A stretch of DNA of 64,000 nt from Salinimicrobium gaetbulicola (GCF_042676025.1 NZ_JBHTJP010000032.1:930001-994000), one strand, 5' to 3'. Shown: positions 36,215 through 46,160, counted from the first letter of the stretch. Notes: generated by a model not told the origin, from the letters alone. Made by a program: numbers and translations.

Positions 36215-36215
36215 A

Positions 36216-37541
36216 TCACAACACCTTTTCAAGTCTGAATTCAAATTTCAAACTTGCAAGTCCCCTGTTGACCACTAATTTGATCAATTTTCCTTCTTCG
36301 GAAGCAAGCAAAGAGATGATCTCATCAAGATCATATCTGAAGATGTCACGCCCGTTTATTTTCACCAGCTCATCTCCCACCTGCAGACCAGCCCTGTGGG
36401 CCGGCGAATCTTTCCTTACACCTACTATCTTAAAAGCCCGTTTTAATTCAAATGTCTTGCGGTTTTGCAAGCCGGTTTCCAATACTATTTCTTTCCCCTC
36501 TGTTCTTCTATAACCGTTTGATTCGTAAACGGCAACAGTAGATTCTACAATTACAAATCCGCTATGCTCTATAATAAGACCGCTCATATCATAATTAAAA
36601 GGATCATCAAAGAATCTATTTTTTCGCAGAAAAAGACGCTCTGCCCGGTAATCGAAAACCATATTGAACCTTCGAAGTATCTCTCCTCCAAGACTTCCGT
36701 TTCTCATTTCAAATAATTTCAAGCCTTGCAATGAAAGACTATCAGGAAAAGCTGCCGAAACTTCCTTTAATTCATAGTTACCAAGCTCCAGGGAATTGAT
36801 CCGGCTGCGCTTCCCTGTCACATCCCCAAGCAGTCCTAAGCCTAACAGATCATCAAATGATTTCTCCGGAACCTGGATACCAGCATCTTCACTAAAAAGC
36901 CAGACCGCATCCCCAAGTCCGCTGTCCAGCAACAGGGTCACATCCGTTTTCCTATCCATAATTTGTACGGTGCTGTTTATATATGGTTTGTTTTGGAAAA
37001 ACCTCAACGGCAACTCCTTATACCCGGACAAACCCTTTCTAAATTGGTTTGGATCATGAGCTCTAATAAACCTTCGGGCATAATTGACCTCCACAATAAA
37101 ATCCTTGAAAAAATCATAACCAATGATCCCGTTCACAGGTACTCCCAGGCGTGGGGAAAAATTCACCTCCTTGGTGAAAATGAGGAAAACATCCATATTC
37201 TTAGACGTCACCTTTCCTATTTTCAGTTCATTTCCATGGGTTTTATAAGCCTCGATCAGTTCTTCACCGCCCAGACCCCGCAGGTTTATTTTTTGAGCAT
37301 TTTTCAACATTACAGAATCCACCTCTTCCAGGTTGAGAAGCACTGTGGTACTAACCCCGGTATCCAGTAAAAAAGACAATTCCTGACCGTTCAGCTCTAC
37401 CGGAATGATCATTAAATTATTAACCAGGTCAAATTTAATTTTAGCAGAACGCCTTCCTTTCTCAATAAAAAAACCTTCCTGGCAATATGTTGAAAGGGTG
37501 AATAAAAAAAATATCAGGACAAGGGGGCTCGTTTTAAGCAT
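36216..37541 (-). CDS. Retropepsin-like aspartyl protease with C-terminal PDZ domain
   Basis: 441 residues, secreted (signal 1-20). Two retropepsin-like halves each carry a D(T/S)G motif: FLLDTGVSTTVLL (about 53-65) and LLLDSGLGDAVWL (about 200-212). A PDZ domain closes the protein (KIVGVRKDSPAHRAGLQVGDELVKINGRDI). Having two Asp motifs in one chain mimics a pepsin-like dimer, so it may be an active single-chain periplasmic protease. Substrate unknown, no operon partners. Confidence 0.88.
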   Translation of the reverse strand: MLKTSPLVLIFFLFTLSTYCQEGFFIEKGRRSAKIKFDLVNNLMIIPVELNGQELSFLLDTGVSTTVLLNLEEVDSVMLKNAQKINLRGLGGEELIEAYKTHGNELKIGKVTSKNMDVFLIFTKEVNFSPRLGVPVNGIIGYDFFKDFIVEVNYARRFIRAHDPNQFRKGLSGYKELPLRFFQNKPYINSTVQIMDRKTDVTLLLDSGLGDAVWLFSEDAGIQVPEKSFDDLLGLGLLGDVTGKRSRINSLELGNYELKEVSAAFPDSLSLQGLKLFEMRNGSLGGEILRRFNMVFDYRAERLFLRKNRFFDDPFNYDMSGLIIEHSGFVIVESTVAVYESNGYRRTEGKEIVLETGLQNRKTFELKRAFKIVGVRKDSPAHRAGLQVGDELVKINGRDIFRYDLDEIISLLASEEGKLIKLVVNRGLASLKFEFRLEKVL

Positions 37542-37630
37542 GTTTGAGGTTTAATGAAAAAGAAAATTTACAAAAAATTACCATGTAAAATGTAATATTT
37601 TCGCAACTTTGTAAGCCAAAAATTAGCATT

Positions 37631-38821
37631 ATGCCAAGTATTTCAAATAAAGGGCAGGCGATGCCCGAATCACCTATAAGAAAATTAGTTCCCTACGCTG
37701 AAGCAGCTGTAAAAAAGGGCCGGAAAATTTACCAGCTTAATATTGGGCAACCCGATATTAAAACTCCTGAAAAGGCGCTGGACGCGGTAAAGCACAATAA
37801 CATTGAAGTGCTGTCCTACAGCCACTCCGCGGGATTTGAAAGTTACCGCAACAAACTTTCAAAGTATTATCAAAACCATAATATCGATGTTTCTCCAGAT
37901 GAGCTTATCATTACCACAGGAGGATCAGAAGCCCTTCTTTTCACAATGGGTAGTATTTGCGATGCCGGAGATGAAGTCATCATACCAGAACCATTTTATG
38001 CTAATTACAATGGGTTCGCAACTTCCTCGGGAGTGAAAGTGGTGCCTGTAAAATCTAAGATCGAAGACGGGTTTGCCCTTCCTCCTATTTCAGAATTCGA
38101 AAAACTTATTACTTCCAAAACCAAGGCGATCCTAATTTGTAACCCTGGAAATCCTACCGGATACCTTTATACAAAAGAAGAGATCGACCAACTGGCAGAA
38201 ATTGTAAAGAGACATGACCTGTTCATTGTTGCCGATGAAGTATACAGGGAATTCGCTTATGACGGAGCAAAACACTATTCTATCATGAGCGTGCCGGGAA
38301 TTGAGCAGAACGCGATCATGATCGACTCGGTTTCTAAGCGTTATTCCATGTGCGGTGCACGAATTGGATGTTTAGCTTCCAAGAACAAAGAGGTAATGGC
38401 TACTGCCATGAAATTCGCTCAGGCCAGACTTAGCCCTCCAACTTTCGCTCAAATTGCCAGTGAGGCTGCCCTTGAGACTACCCAGGAATATTTTGACGAG
38501 GTGATCGAAGAGTACACTTCAAGAAGGAATCTTTTAGTCGAAGGTCTTGAAAAGATCGACGGGGTAAAAGTTGCCAAACCGAAAGGGGCTTTTTATTGTA
38601 TCGCCGAGCTTCCGGTAAAAGATGCCGAAGATTTCGCCAAATGGCTGCTGGAAAGTTTTGAACTGGATAACGAAACGGTAATGGTTGCTCCTGCCGCCGG
38701 TTTCTATTCCACCCCAAATACCGGGCTAAACCAGGTGAGGATCGCATATGTATTGAAAAAGGAAAATCTTTTACGCGCTATCGAAATTCTAAAGGCAGCA
38801 TTGAAAGAATATAAAGGATAA
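37631..38821 (+). CDS. Class I/II PLP-dependent aminotransferase
   Basis: 396 residues, aspartate-aminotransferase fold type I. Residues NIGQPDIKTP, TTGGSEALLFTMG, LICNPGNPTGYLYT, VADEVYREFAYDG and the Schiff-base lysine in DSVSKRYSMCGARIGC are visible. It is probably an aspartate or broad-range aminotransferase. Substrate preference is not decided by sequence alone. Its stop codon shares its last A with the murB ATG (TAATG), so the two genes are coupled. Confidence 0.93.
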   Translation: MPSISNKGQAMPESPIRKLVPYAEAAVKKGRKIYQLNIGQPDIKTPEKALDAVKHNNIEVLSYSHSAGFESYRNKLSKYYQNHNIDVSPDELIITTGGSEALLFTMGSICDAGDEVIIPEPFYANYNGFATSSGVKVVPVKSKIEDGFALPPISEFEKLITSKTKAILICNPGNPTGYLYTKEEIDQLAEIVKRHDLFIVADEVYREFAYDGAKHYSIMSVPGIEQNAIMIDSVSKRYSMCGARIGCLASKNKEVMATAMKFAQARLSPPTFAQIASEAALETTQEYFDEVIEEYTSRRNLLVEGLEKIDGVKVAKPKGAFYCIAELPVKDAEDFAKWLLESFELDNETVMVAPAAGFYSTPNTGLNQVRIAYVLKKENLLRAIEILKAALKEYKG

Positions 38822-39834
38822 TGCAGACTTTCACCAACAAGTCCCTGAAAGAATACAATACTTTTGGAATTGACGTCAAGGCCCGAAAGTTCATTTCTGT
38901 GGAAACGGTCGAGGAGCTAAAGGAACTTCTGAAAAATTCCTATGCCTCAGAACTTTTTGTCCTGGGAGGCGGCAGCAATATGTTGCTTACCGGCGATATA
39001 GAGAAAACCGTGGTTCACATTAACCTGGAAGGTATCCGAATCAAGGAGGATCTTGAAGATGAAGTCCTGGTCGAAGCCATGGCCGGAGAGAACTGGCATC
39101 AATTCGTGCTTTTTTGCCTGGACCACGGGTTTGGCGGACTTGAAAATCTCTCCCTTATCCCTGGCAATGTAGGTACTGCTCCTATTCAGAATATTGGCGC
39201 TTACGGAGTGGAGATCAAAGACACCTTTGAAGAATGTACGGCCCTGGATGTGCAGACGCTGGAGCTGAAAAAATTCAGCCTGGAAGATTGCCGATTTGGG
39301 TACAGGGATTCTATTTTCAAGAACAGTGAAAAGGGAAGATACATTATTACACAGGTCACTTTCAGATTAACCAAGAATCGTCACCTCCTTCATACAGATT
39401 ATGGCTCTATAGGCGAATATTTAGCTGAAGAAGGCATCGAAAATCCCGGAATAAGGGATGTTTCCAATGCCGTTATCAGCATTCGCAGATCAAAACTCCC
39501 CGATCCTAAGAAAATCGGGAACAGTGGAAGTTTTTTCAAAAATCCGGTGATCTCCAATCAACAGATCACGGAATTACAGGAGATCTATCCTGAAATGCCA
39601 TTTTACAAGGTTGACGAGGAGCATGTAAAGGTGCCTGCAGGCTGGCTTATTGACAGGGCAGGTTTAAAAGGTTACCGCGAAGGCGATGCCGGGGTGCACA
39701 CCAAACAAGCCCTGGTACTGGTGAATTACGGAAATGCGACAGGTCAGGAAATACTTCGGCTTTCAGAAAAAGTACAGGAAAGGGTGTATGATCTTTTCAA
39801 GGTAAAATTGCAGCCCGAAGTGAATATATTTTAA
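38821..39834 (+). CDS. murB: UDP-N-acetylenolpyruvoylglucosamine reductase
   Basis: Flavoenzyme completing UDP-MurNAc for peptidoglycan. 337 residues. FAD-binding VLGGGSNMLL and LSLIPGNVGTAPIQNIGAYGVEI are visible, as are RDSIFKN and the catalytic serine in NSGSFFKNPV. The C-terminal length fits type I (E. coli-like) MurB. Overlaps the aminotransferase stop by one base. A terminator follows 20 bp downstream. Confidence 0.97.
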   Translation: MQTFTNKSLKEYNTFGIDVKARKFISVETVEELKELLKNSYASELFVLGGGSNMLLTGDIEKTVVHINLEGIRIKEDLEDEVLVEAMAGENWHQFVLFCLDHGFGGLENLSLIPGNVGTAPIQNIGAYGVEIKDTFEECTALDVQTLELKKFSLEDCRFGYRDSIFKNSEKGRYIITQVTFRLTKNRHLLHTDYGSIGEYLAEEGIENPGIRDVSNAVISIRRSKLPDPKKIGNSGSFFKNPVISNQQITELQEIYPEMPFYKVDEEHVKVPAGWLIDRAGLKGYREGDAGVHTKQALVLVNYGNATGQEILRLSEKVQERVYDLFKVKLQPEVNIF

Positions 39835-39854
39835 AAATAGGTTGTAAAATTCTT

Positions 39855-39894
39855 AAAAAGGTTGTTAAAAATGACATTTTTGGCAACCTTTTTT
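39855..39894 (+). terminator. murB terminator
   Basis: AAAAAGGTTG / CAACCTTTTTT with an inner AAAAAT-GAC-ATTTTT helix in the loop, followed by T-run. Confidence 0.88.
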
Positions 39895-39963
39895 CATTTA
39901 GTTTACCACACAGTCAATACATAATTTTTTCTTCGCTCCTTTCATTTCCTGCGGTTTAATTGT

Positions 39964-39971
39964 TATTTTTG
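39964..39971 (+). promoter_or_regulatory. -7 element TATTTTTG
   Basis: TAnnTTTG match 15 bp before the small membrane protein ATG. It is the likely promoter of the membrane protein, glycosyltransferase and ECF sigma factor cluster. Confidence 0.5.
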
Positions 39972-39986
39972 CCTAAAATTTTCAGC

Positions 39987-40193
39987 ATGAAACTTTTATT
40001 GATAACCGTAGTACTTCTGGCACTTGCAGTAGCAGGGATAGCAATCAAGATTTGGGGAAAGAAAGAGGGTAAGTTCAGTGGAACTTGCGCCAGTCAAAGC
40101 CCATTTTTGAACAAGGAAGGTGAAGCCTGTAGTTTCTGCGGAAAATTGCCTGATGAGGCAAAAGATTGCGACAATACCCAATCGGTTAAATAA
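39987..40193 (+). CDS. Small membrane/secreted Cys-rich protein
   Basis: 68 residues. One N-terminal membrane helix (1-21) is followed by a conserved-looking Cys cluster: GTCASQSPFLNKEGEACSFCGKLPDEAKDC (five Cys). CSFCG could bind metal. The pattern occurs in Flavobacteriia as an unnamed membrane-or-secreted protein. Chosen start is ATG 39987. It precedes the glycosyltransferase by 13 bp and is probably co-transcribed. Function unknown. Confidence 0.7.
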   Translation: MKLLLITVVLLALAVAGIAIKIWGKKEGKFSGTCASQSPFLNKEGEACSFCGKLPDEAKDCDNTQSVK

Positions 40194-40206
40194 TCCTTCT
40201 TCCTAG

Positions 40207-41307
40207 ATGCTCGCCATTTTTATAGCCTTTGCTGCCATAGGCCTGGTAAACCTGTGTTATTACCTCGGATTTTTCAAATTCGCACTTACCACTTCAGATT
40301 CTGAAGCTACCCCACAAAACCTACCGGTTTCAGTAATTATTTGCGCAAAAAATGAGGCGGACAATCTTCGGGATTTCCTGCCGCAGATCCTGGCTCAGGA
40401 CCACCCTGATTTTGAAGTTGTGGTCATTAATGATGCATCAGGCGATGAAACCCTGGATATTCTGGAAGAATTCCAACAGGCAGACAGCCGACTCAAAATC
40501 GTAGACGTTCAGAATAATGAGGCTTTTTGGGCCAACAAGAAATACGCCCTGACCTTAGGGATCAAAAAAGCTAAAAATCCGTATTTATTATTTACAGATG
40601 CAGACTGCAAGCCAGAATCTGAACACTGGCTTTCGGAAATGAGCTCGAGATTCACGGCTCAAAAAAGTATCATTTTAGGGTACGGTGGTTATTTCATCAA
40701 CAGCCGCTCCCTTCTCAACAAGCTTATCAGGTTTGAAACCCTTTTTACAGCCGTCCAGTATTTCTCTTATGCCAACTGGGGACTGCCGTATATGGGGGTT
40801 GGCCGTAATCTGGCATATACTTCGGAAGAATTTTATAGGCAAAATGGATTCGCCACACACCTACACTTAAGGTCTGGTGACGATGATCTTTTTGTGAACC
40901 AGGCAGCGAATAAATTTAATACAGCATTGTGTTTTTCACCCTCCGGAATTACCCGCAGTGTCCCGAAAGAAGACTTGAAATCCTGGATTCGTCAGAAACG
41001 CAGGCATGTGTCGGTTGCAAAACACTACAAAGGAGCTCACAGATTCTTACTCGGAGTTTTCTACGCTTCTCAACTCTTGTTCTGGCTGCTATTCCTGGCA
41101 ACGCTTTTCACACCTTACTGGCATTTCGCATTGGCATTCTTAGCCATACGCTTTATTGTACAGGGTACGGTATTTTATAATTCTGGAAAAAAGTTTGGCG
41201 AAACAGACCTTTTCTGGCTATTTCCCTTCCTGGAACTGTTTTTAATTTGGGCCCAATTAGGTATATTTATAGCTAATTTAATTTCAAAACCTACTCATTG
41301 GAAATAA
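40207..41307 (+). CDS. Family 2 glycosyltransferase, membrane-anchored
   Basis: 366 residues. An N-terminal hydrophobic segment (1-20), then a GT-A domain: VSVIICAKNEADNLRDFLPQIL, VVINDASGDETLDIL, LFTDADCKPES (metal-binding DxD-type) and a QKRRHVSVAKH (Q/R)xxRW-like motif. Three to four C-terminal helices follow. Acceptor and product unknown, though cell-envelope glycan or lipid glycosylation is likely. The last 10 bp overlap the start of the sigma-factor gene, so the two are coupled. Confidence 0.9.
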   Translation: MLAIFIAFAAIGLVNLCYYLGFFKFALTTSDSEATPQNLPVSVIICAKNEADNLRDFLPQILAQDHPDFEVVVINDASGDETLDILEEFQQADSRLKIVDVQNNEAFWANKKYALTLGIKKAKNPYLLFTDADCKPESEHWLSEMSSRFTAQKSIILGYGGYFINSRSLLNKLIRFETLFTAVQYFSYANWGLPYMGVGRNLAYTSEEFYRQNGFATHLHLRSGDDDLFVNQAANKFNTALCFSPSGITRSVPKEDLKSWIRQKRRHVSVAKHYKGAHRFLLGVFYASQLLFWLLFLATLFTPYWHFALAFLAIRFIVQGTVFYNSGKKFGETDLFWLFPFLELFLIWAQLGIFIANLISKPTHWK

Positions 41308-41867
41308 TCCCGGATCCGCTTCAGCAACAGATCGAAAAAGCCAAAAAGGGCAAACAGTCGGCTTTTAATTATTTACTGGACAGATTCTGGAACGATTTGT
41401 ATGGATTTCAGTTAAAGCGCACTCAAAATGAATATGACGCTGAGGATATCACCATCCAAAGCTTTTCCCGCGCCTTTGACAAGATCGATACTTTTGATCC
41501 TAATTACTCTTTTAAGACCTGGCTTTTTACTATTTCCAGGAACATCCATGTAGATCTTATTCGGAAGAAAAAAGCATCCATCAGGGCTCAGACTACAGAT
41601 GAGGAAGACGATCGCGTTCACAGGATCGCTGATGATGCGCCAACGATTGAAGATACGCTCATCACCGAACAAAACCTGGCTCAACTATTAAGAGACATCA
41701 AAAAACTAAAGCCTCATTATCAGGAAGTGATCAACTTGCGCTATTTCCAGGAAATGAGCTACAAAGAGATCTCTGAAACCCTCCAGGAACCTATGAACAA
41801 CGTCAAGGTAAAACTCCTAAGAGCCAAAAAACTGCTTTCCCAGGTCATCGAAAACAGAAAACGCTGA
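41298..41867 (+). CDS. ECF-type RNA polymerase sigma factor
   Basis: 189 residues. Region 2 is LLDRFWNDLYGFQLKRTQNEYDAEDITIQSFSRAFDKIDTFDP and region 4 is LKPHYQEVINLRYFQEMSYKEISETLQEPMNNVKVKLLRAKKLL (helix-turn-helix). There is no adjacent anti-sigma factor gene. The ATG overlaps the glycosyltransferase end by 10 bp. The regulon may include envelope genes, but this is only suggested by its neighbour. Confidence 0.94.
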   Translation: MEIIPDPLQQQIEKAKKGKQSAFNYLLDRFWNDLYGFQLKRTQNEYDAEDITIQSFSRAFDKIDTFDPNYSFKTWLFTISRNIHVDLIRKKKASIRAQTTDEEDDRVHRIADDAPTIEDTLITEQNLAQLLRDIKKLKPHYQEVINLRYFQEMSYKEISETLQEPMNNVKVKLLRAKKLLSQVIENRKR

Positions 41868-41964
41868 TCTTTTTCTAAAAAAACCTTCTATTTACTTCAT
41901 TTTCCAGGACCATCCACTCTCGTGAAGAGGCCCTTGGAACTTTATGCGATTCGGCTAATTATTG

Positions 41965-41972
41965 TATCTTTG
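41965..41972 (+). promoter_or_regulatory. lipA -7 element TATCTTTG
   Basis: TAnnTTTG match 18 bp before the lipA ATG. Standard -33 is not visible. Confidence 0.5.
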
Positions 41973-41990
41973 CGGGCAAGAAAATTTTCT

Positions 41991-42860
41991 ATGGAAACAC
42001 AAGAAATCACCACCCAAAGAACCCCTAAACCCAAGTGGTTAAGGGTAAAGCTCCCTACCGGTAAAAAATATACCGAACTGCGCGGAGTGGTAGATAAATA
42101 TAATCTTCATACCATCTGTACCTCGGGTAGCTGCCCGAATATGGGAGAATGTTGGGGAGAAGGTACCGCAACCTTTATGATCCTTGGTAATATTTGTACC
42201 AGGTCATGCGGATTTTGCGGCGTGAAAACAGGAAGGCCGGAAACCATAGACTGGGATGAACCTGAAAAGGTGGCCCGTTCCATCAAATTAATGAAGATCA
42301 AGCACGCGGTGATCACCAGTGTTGACCGTGATGACATCAAAGATATGGGTTCTATAATCTGGGCTGAAACAGTGAAAGCCATCCGTAGAATGAGCCCGGA
42401 AACCACTCTTGAAACCCTTATCCCTGACTTCCAGGGAGTGGAAAGAAACTTAAACCGAATTATCGAGGTAAATCCTGAGATCGTTTCCCACAACATGGAA
42501 ACCGTCAAAAGGTTGACTCGCGAGGTTCGTATCCAGGCCAAGTATGAGAGAAGTCTTGAAGTTTTAAGATACCTGAAACAGCAAGGCATCAAAAGAACCA
42601 AATCAGGGATCATGCTGGGACTTGGAGAAACTGAAGAGGAAGTGATCCAAACCTTAAAAGACCTTCGGGAAGTAGATCTTGATATTGTAACTATCGGGCA
42701 GTACCTGCAACCTAGCAAGCAACATCTTCCTGTAAAGGAATTCATCACCCCCGAACAATTCAAGAAGTACGAGACCATCGGATTGGAAATGGGCTTCAGG
42801 CATGTTGAAAGCGGGGCTCTGGTAAGATCCTCATATAAAGCTCAAAAACACCTTACCTAA
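41991..42860 (+). CDS. lipA: Lipoyl synthase
   Basis: Radical-SAM enzyme inserting sulfur into octanoyl groups. 289 residues from ATG 41991. The in-frame ATG at 41922 precedes the -7 element and is rejected. The auxiliary cluster has Cys43, Cys48 and Cys54 (CTSGSCPNMGEC). The radical-SAM CxxxCxxC has Cys69, Cys73 and Cys76 (CTRSCGFC). The C-terminal SGALVRSSYKA supplies the conserved serine. Followed directly by GAPDH. Confidence 0.97.
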   Translation: METQEITTQRTPKPKWLRVKLPTGKKYTELRGVVDKYNLHTICTSGSCPNMGECWGEGTATFMILGNICTRSCGFCGVKTGRPETIDWDEPEKVARSIKLMKIKHAVITSVDRDDIKDMGSIIWAETVKAIRRMSPETTLETLIPDFQGVERNLNRIIEVNPEIVSHNMETVKRLTREVRIQAKYERSLEVLRYLKQQGIKRTKSGIMLGLGETEEEVIQTLKDLREVDLDIVTIGQYLQPSKQHLPVKEFITPEQFKKYETIGLEMGFRHVESGALVRSSYKAQKHLT

Positions 42861-42889
42861 TGCAGAAGGCCTCATCTTCCGCAGAAGAA

Positions 42890-43897
42890 ATGGAAAAAAA
42901 AGTCCGCATCGGGATCAATGGATTTGGCCGGATAGGTCGTAATCTTTTTAGATTATTGCTCAATAATCCTTCTATTGAGGTAGCGGTAATCAATGATCTT
43001 GCACCTGCCACCACCCTTGGCCACCTGTTAAAGTACGACAGTATTCACGGGGTGCTCAAAAATAGCGTTTCAGCAGAAGATGGATTCATTAAGGTAGATG
43101 ATAAGAAAATACCGGTTTTGAACCAAAGCAGTCCCGGAAATATTCCCTGGAATGAGCATGGCGTTGAGATCGTTGTAGAAAGCACAGGTAAGTTCAAATC
43201 GCGCGAGGAACTTGAACCACATTTGAAGGCGGGAGTTGAAAAAGTGATCCTTTCAGTACCACCCGAAGATGACTCTATAAAAATGGTGGTTTTAGGAGTA
43301 AATGAGGAAATCCTGGACGGCGATGAGGATATCATCTCCAATGCCTCATGCACTACCAATAACGCCGCGCCAATGTTGAAGGTTATTCACGAACTTTGCA
43401 AAGTAAGCTCGGCATATATCACAACGGTTCATTCTTACACTACAGATCAAAGCCTGCACGACCAGCCACATAAGGACCTGAGACGTGCCAGAGCTGCCTC
43501 CCAGTCCATAGTACCTACTACTACGGGCGCGGCAAAAGCCCTTACCAGGATCTTTCCAGACTTGAGTGAGGTGATAGGAGGCTGCGGAATTAGAGTACCT
43601 GTCCCAAACGGTTCGCTTACAGATATGACCCTTCATGTGGAAAGACCTACAACCATTGAAGAGATCAATACTGCATTTAAAAAAGCTTCAGAAGGAAAAC
43701 TCAGCAGATTTCTTGAATATACCGAAGATCCCATTGTTTCCATAGACATTAACGGGAATACACATTCCTGTATTTTTGATTCTCAGATGACTTCGGTCGT
43801 TGGCGGAAATCTTGTAAAGATCATTGGATGGTATGATAATGAAATAGGATATTCCAGCAGACTTATTGATTTAATTTCTCATGTTTCCAAGAAATAA
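42890..43897 (+). CDS. gap: Glyceraldehyde-3-phosphate dehydrogenase
   Basis: Glycolytic NAD(P)-dependent dehydrogenase, 335 residues from ATG 42890. An in-frame ATG at 42860 overlaps the lipA stop and would add ten residues (MQKASSSAEE). The shorter start gives the usual KVRIGINGFGRIGR N-terminus. Catalytic Cys is in SNASCTTNNAAPML. HSYTTDQ and WYDNEIGYSSR are intact. Whether it is the glycolytic or gluconeogenic paralogue is not decided. Confidence 0.95.
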   Translation: MEKKVRIGINGFGRIGRNLFRLLLNNPSIEVAVINDLAPATTLGHLLKYDSIHGVLKNSVSAEDGFIKVDDKKIPVLNQSSPGNIPWNEHGVEIVVESTGKFKSREELEPHLKAGVEKVILSVPPEDDSIKMVVLGVNEEILDGDEDIISNASCTTNNAAPMLKVIHELCKVSSAYITTVHSYTTDQSLHDQPHKDLRRARAASQSIVPTTTGAAKALTRIFPDLSEVIGGCGIRVPVPNGSLTDMTLHVERPTTIEEINTAFKKASEGKLSRFLEYTEDPIVSIDINGNTHSCIFDSQMTSVVGGNLVKIIGWYDNEIGYSSRLIDLISHVSKK

Positions 43898-43928
43898 TTA
43901 TATTTAGCCTCAGTTATCTACGTCCCCA

Positions 43929-46160
43929 ATGAATAAATTCATAATTTATGTAGTAGCATTTTTATTTTTTTCTTTTTCCTATGCCAATCAGGAAAAGAGC
44001 CTACAGGAAAAAGAAGATATCACAGCTACTATAGAACAGTTATTATCAGATGCTGAAGAGTCCATCAATAGTGCTGATTTCGAAACAGCCTTAGGACAAC
44101 TCAACACTGCTCTGGAACTTTCCCGCTCCATCAATCACCAACGCCTTACCGCCCTCTCCAGCAATATTATGGCTCAACTATATTATGTGAGACATGAATA
44201 TGACAAGGCAGCTACCGAATTACAACGTGCCATTTCAATACAACGTAGTATCCAGGATAAAGAGGGTCTCGCGTACAGCTATGTGAACTACGGAAAGATC
44301 TTCACTCAAAAGGAAGTTCACGATCGCGCATCAGAATATTTTACTATAGCACAAGACCTTTATTTGCATTTGGACGACACCGAAGGTTTAGGTATTGTTG
44401 ACCTGAACCGGGGGGTGCTTGAATTACATGTTTCTCAAAAGCCTGAAACAGCCTTATCGTCATTTAATGCAGCTGCAATAAAATTGGAAGGCACTGATAA
44501 TCCTTACGAATTTACCCGCCTACATTATTTCATGGCCAGGGCTCACCAATCAATGGAAAATTATGGACTGGCATTAAAAGAAGCCGGAAAATCCCTGGAA
44601 TTGGCCGAGGATCATGACTTCAAAAGCATGATTCTATATTCTCATGGACTAGTCAGTAATATCCTTGAGCAAACCGGAAACTACCAGGAAGCTTTAGCCC
44701 ATGTTAGGCTAAGCAATAAACTTCGCGATTCGCTTTACGATCTTAGTGTAAAAGCCATTGTGACCGATGCGAATGCCCGCGCAGGAGTAGACGCCTTGAA
44801 GAGTACAATGGATGAATATATCATCAAAAACAAGGAGCAGGAACGCACTTTAAAAGTGAATAAATTGACCACTATTCTAAGCGTGGCTTTGATAACAATT
44901 CTTTCCCTTCTTACTTTATCACTTTACAAAAACAATAATTTAAGGGCTCGTGCCAATGATCTTTTGCAGAAAAAGAATTCTGAATTGATCAAGGCCAAAG
45001 AAAATGCAGAAAAGGCTTCCTTAGCCAAGGCCCAGTTCCTTTCCACCATTACTCATGAATTAAGGACTCCATTGTACGCTGTGACTGGTCTTACCCACCT
45101 CCTGCTAGAAGAAAGTCCTACAGAAAATCAAAAAGAACACCTGAATTCGCTTAAATTCTCTGGAGAATACCTGCTTTCTCTTATCAATAACATCCTTGAC
45201 CTCAACAAGCTGGAAGCGAAGAAAGTTGAAATGCTTGAAAGCTCCTTTAACCTTCAGAAGAGAATTTCTGATGTTTTGGTAGCCTTAAAAAATTCTGCGG
45301 AAGACAAGCTTACCAAAATGCACCTGGAATTTGACAATGACATTCCACAAAAGCTGAAAGGTGATCCGTTAAAGATCTCACAGATACTTATCAACCTGAT
45401 CGGTAACTCAATCAAGTTCACCGAAAATGGGGATATTTGGGTTCGCGTTAAGAAACTCAACCAAACAGGATCAAGAGTAATGCTTCGCTTTGAGATCGAA
45501 GATACTGGAGAAGGGATCAGTAAAGAGAAGCAAAAAGCTATTTTTGAGAACTTTACCCAGGGCTCACTTCAGATCAATAGAAAGTTTGGAGGCACCGGAC
45601 TTGGACTTTCAATTGTCAAAAATCTGCTAACCTTAATGGGCAGTGAGATCCACCTGGAAAGCGATCTTGGAGAAGGATCCCTATTCTACTTTGATCTAAA
45701 ATTTGAAGCTCTTGAAGCTGCTCGTGAGGGAAGTCAGAGTACAAACCAGGAAATCCCTGAACCCCTCAGTAATGAGATCATGCACAACAAGAGAATTCTT
45801 GTAGTGGAAGATAATAAGATCAACCAGATGATCACTCGCAAGATCCTTGAAAAGAACAAAGTGATCTGTGAAGTCGCCGATAATGGTACCAGTGCAGTGG
45901 AAAAAGCTGCTAACGAAGAATTTGATCTTATACTCATGGACATCCACATGCCGGGAATCAGCGGGATCGAAGCAACCAAACAGATCAGGAATTTCAATGA
46001 AAATATCCCGATCATCGCCCTTACCGCAGTAACCCTGGATGAAAATTTAGACGAATTTTACCTGAACGGATTTACCGATATCATTCCGAAACCCTATAAA
46101 ACAGAAGAGTTCTTTCAAAAGATCAATAAATATCTAAGCCAGGAAAAAACACCGGCATAA
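43929..46160 (+). CDS. Hybrid histidine kinase/response regulator with periplasmic TPRs
   Basis: 743 residues. Signal peptide (1-19), about five TPR repeats (about 45-290) in the periplasm, one membrane helix (about 318-337), a coiled linker, HisKA with phospho-His376 (ITHELRTPLYAV), HATPase (NLIGNSIKFTENG, DTGEGISKE, GGTGLGLSIVKNL), then a receiver domain with Asp671 (LILMDIHMPG). It has no DNA-binding domain, so the phosphate must pass to another protein. Orphan: no partner regulator lies beside it. Confidence 0.95.
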   Translation: MNKFIIYVVAFLFFSFSYANQEKSLQEKEDITATIEQLLSDAEESINSADFETALGQLNTALELSRSINHQRLTALSSNIMAQLYYVRHEYDKAATELQRAISIQRSIQDKEGLAYSYVNYGKIFTQKEVHDRASEYFTIAQDLYLHLDDTEGLGIVDLNRGVLELHVSQKPETALSSFNAAAIKLEGTDNPYEFTRLHYFMARAHQSMENYGLALKEAGKSLELAEDHDFKSMILYSHGLVSNILEQTGNYQEALAHVRLSNKLRDSLYDLSVKAIVTDANARAGVDALKSTMDEYIIKNKEQERTLKVNKLTTILSVALITILSLLTLSLYKNNNLRARANDLLQKKNSELIKAKENAEKASLAKAQFLSTITHELRTPLYAVTGLTHLLLEESPTENQKEHLNSLKFSGEYLLSLINNILDLNKLEAKKVEMLESSFNLQKRISDVLVALKNSAEDKLTKMHLEFDNDIPQKLKGDPLKISQILINLIGNSIKFTENGDIWVRVKKLNQTGSRVMLRFEIEDTGEGISKEKQKAIFENFTQGSLQINRKFGGTGLGLSIVKNLLTLMGSEIHLESDLGEGSLFYFDLKFEALEAAREGSQSTNQEIPEPLSNEIMHNKRILVVEDNKINQMITRKILEKNKVICEVADNGTSAVEKAANEEFDLILMDIHMPGISGIEATKQIRNFNENIPIIALTAVTLDENLDEFYLNGFTDIIPKPYKTEEFFQKINKYLSQEKTPA

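Noticed and set aside
42107..42778. Minus-strand ORF of 223 codons
   Set aside because: Antisense to lipA, which has complete cysteine motifs. The reverse frame has low-complexity Ser/Arg content.
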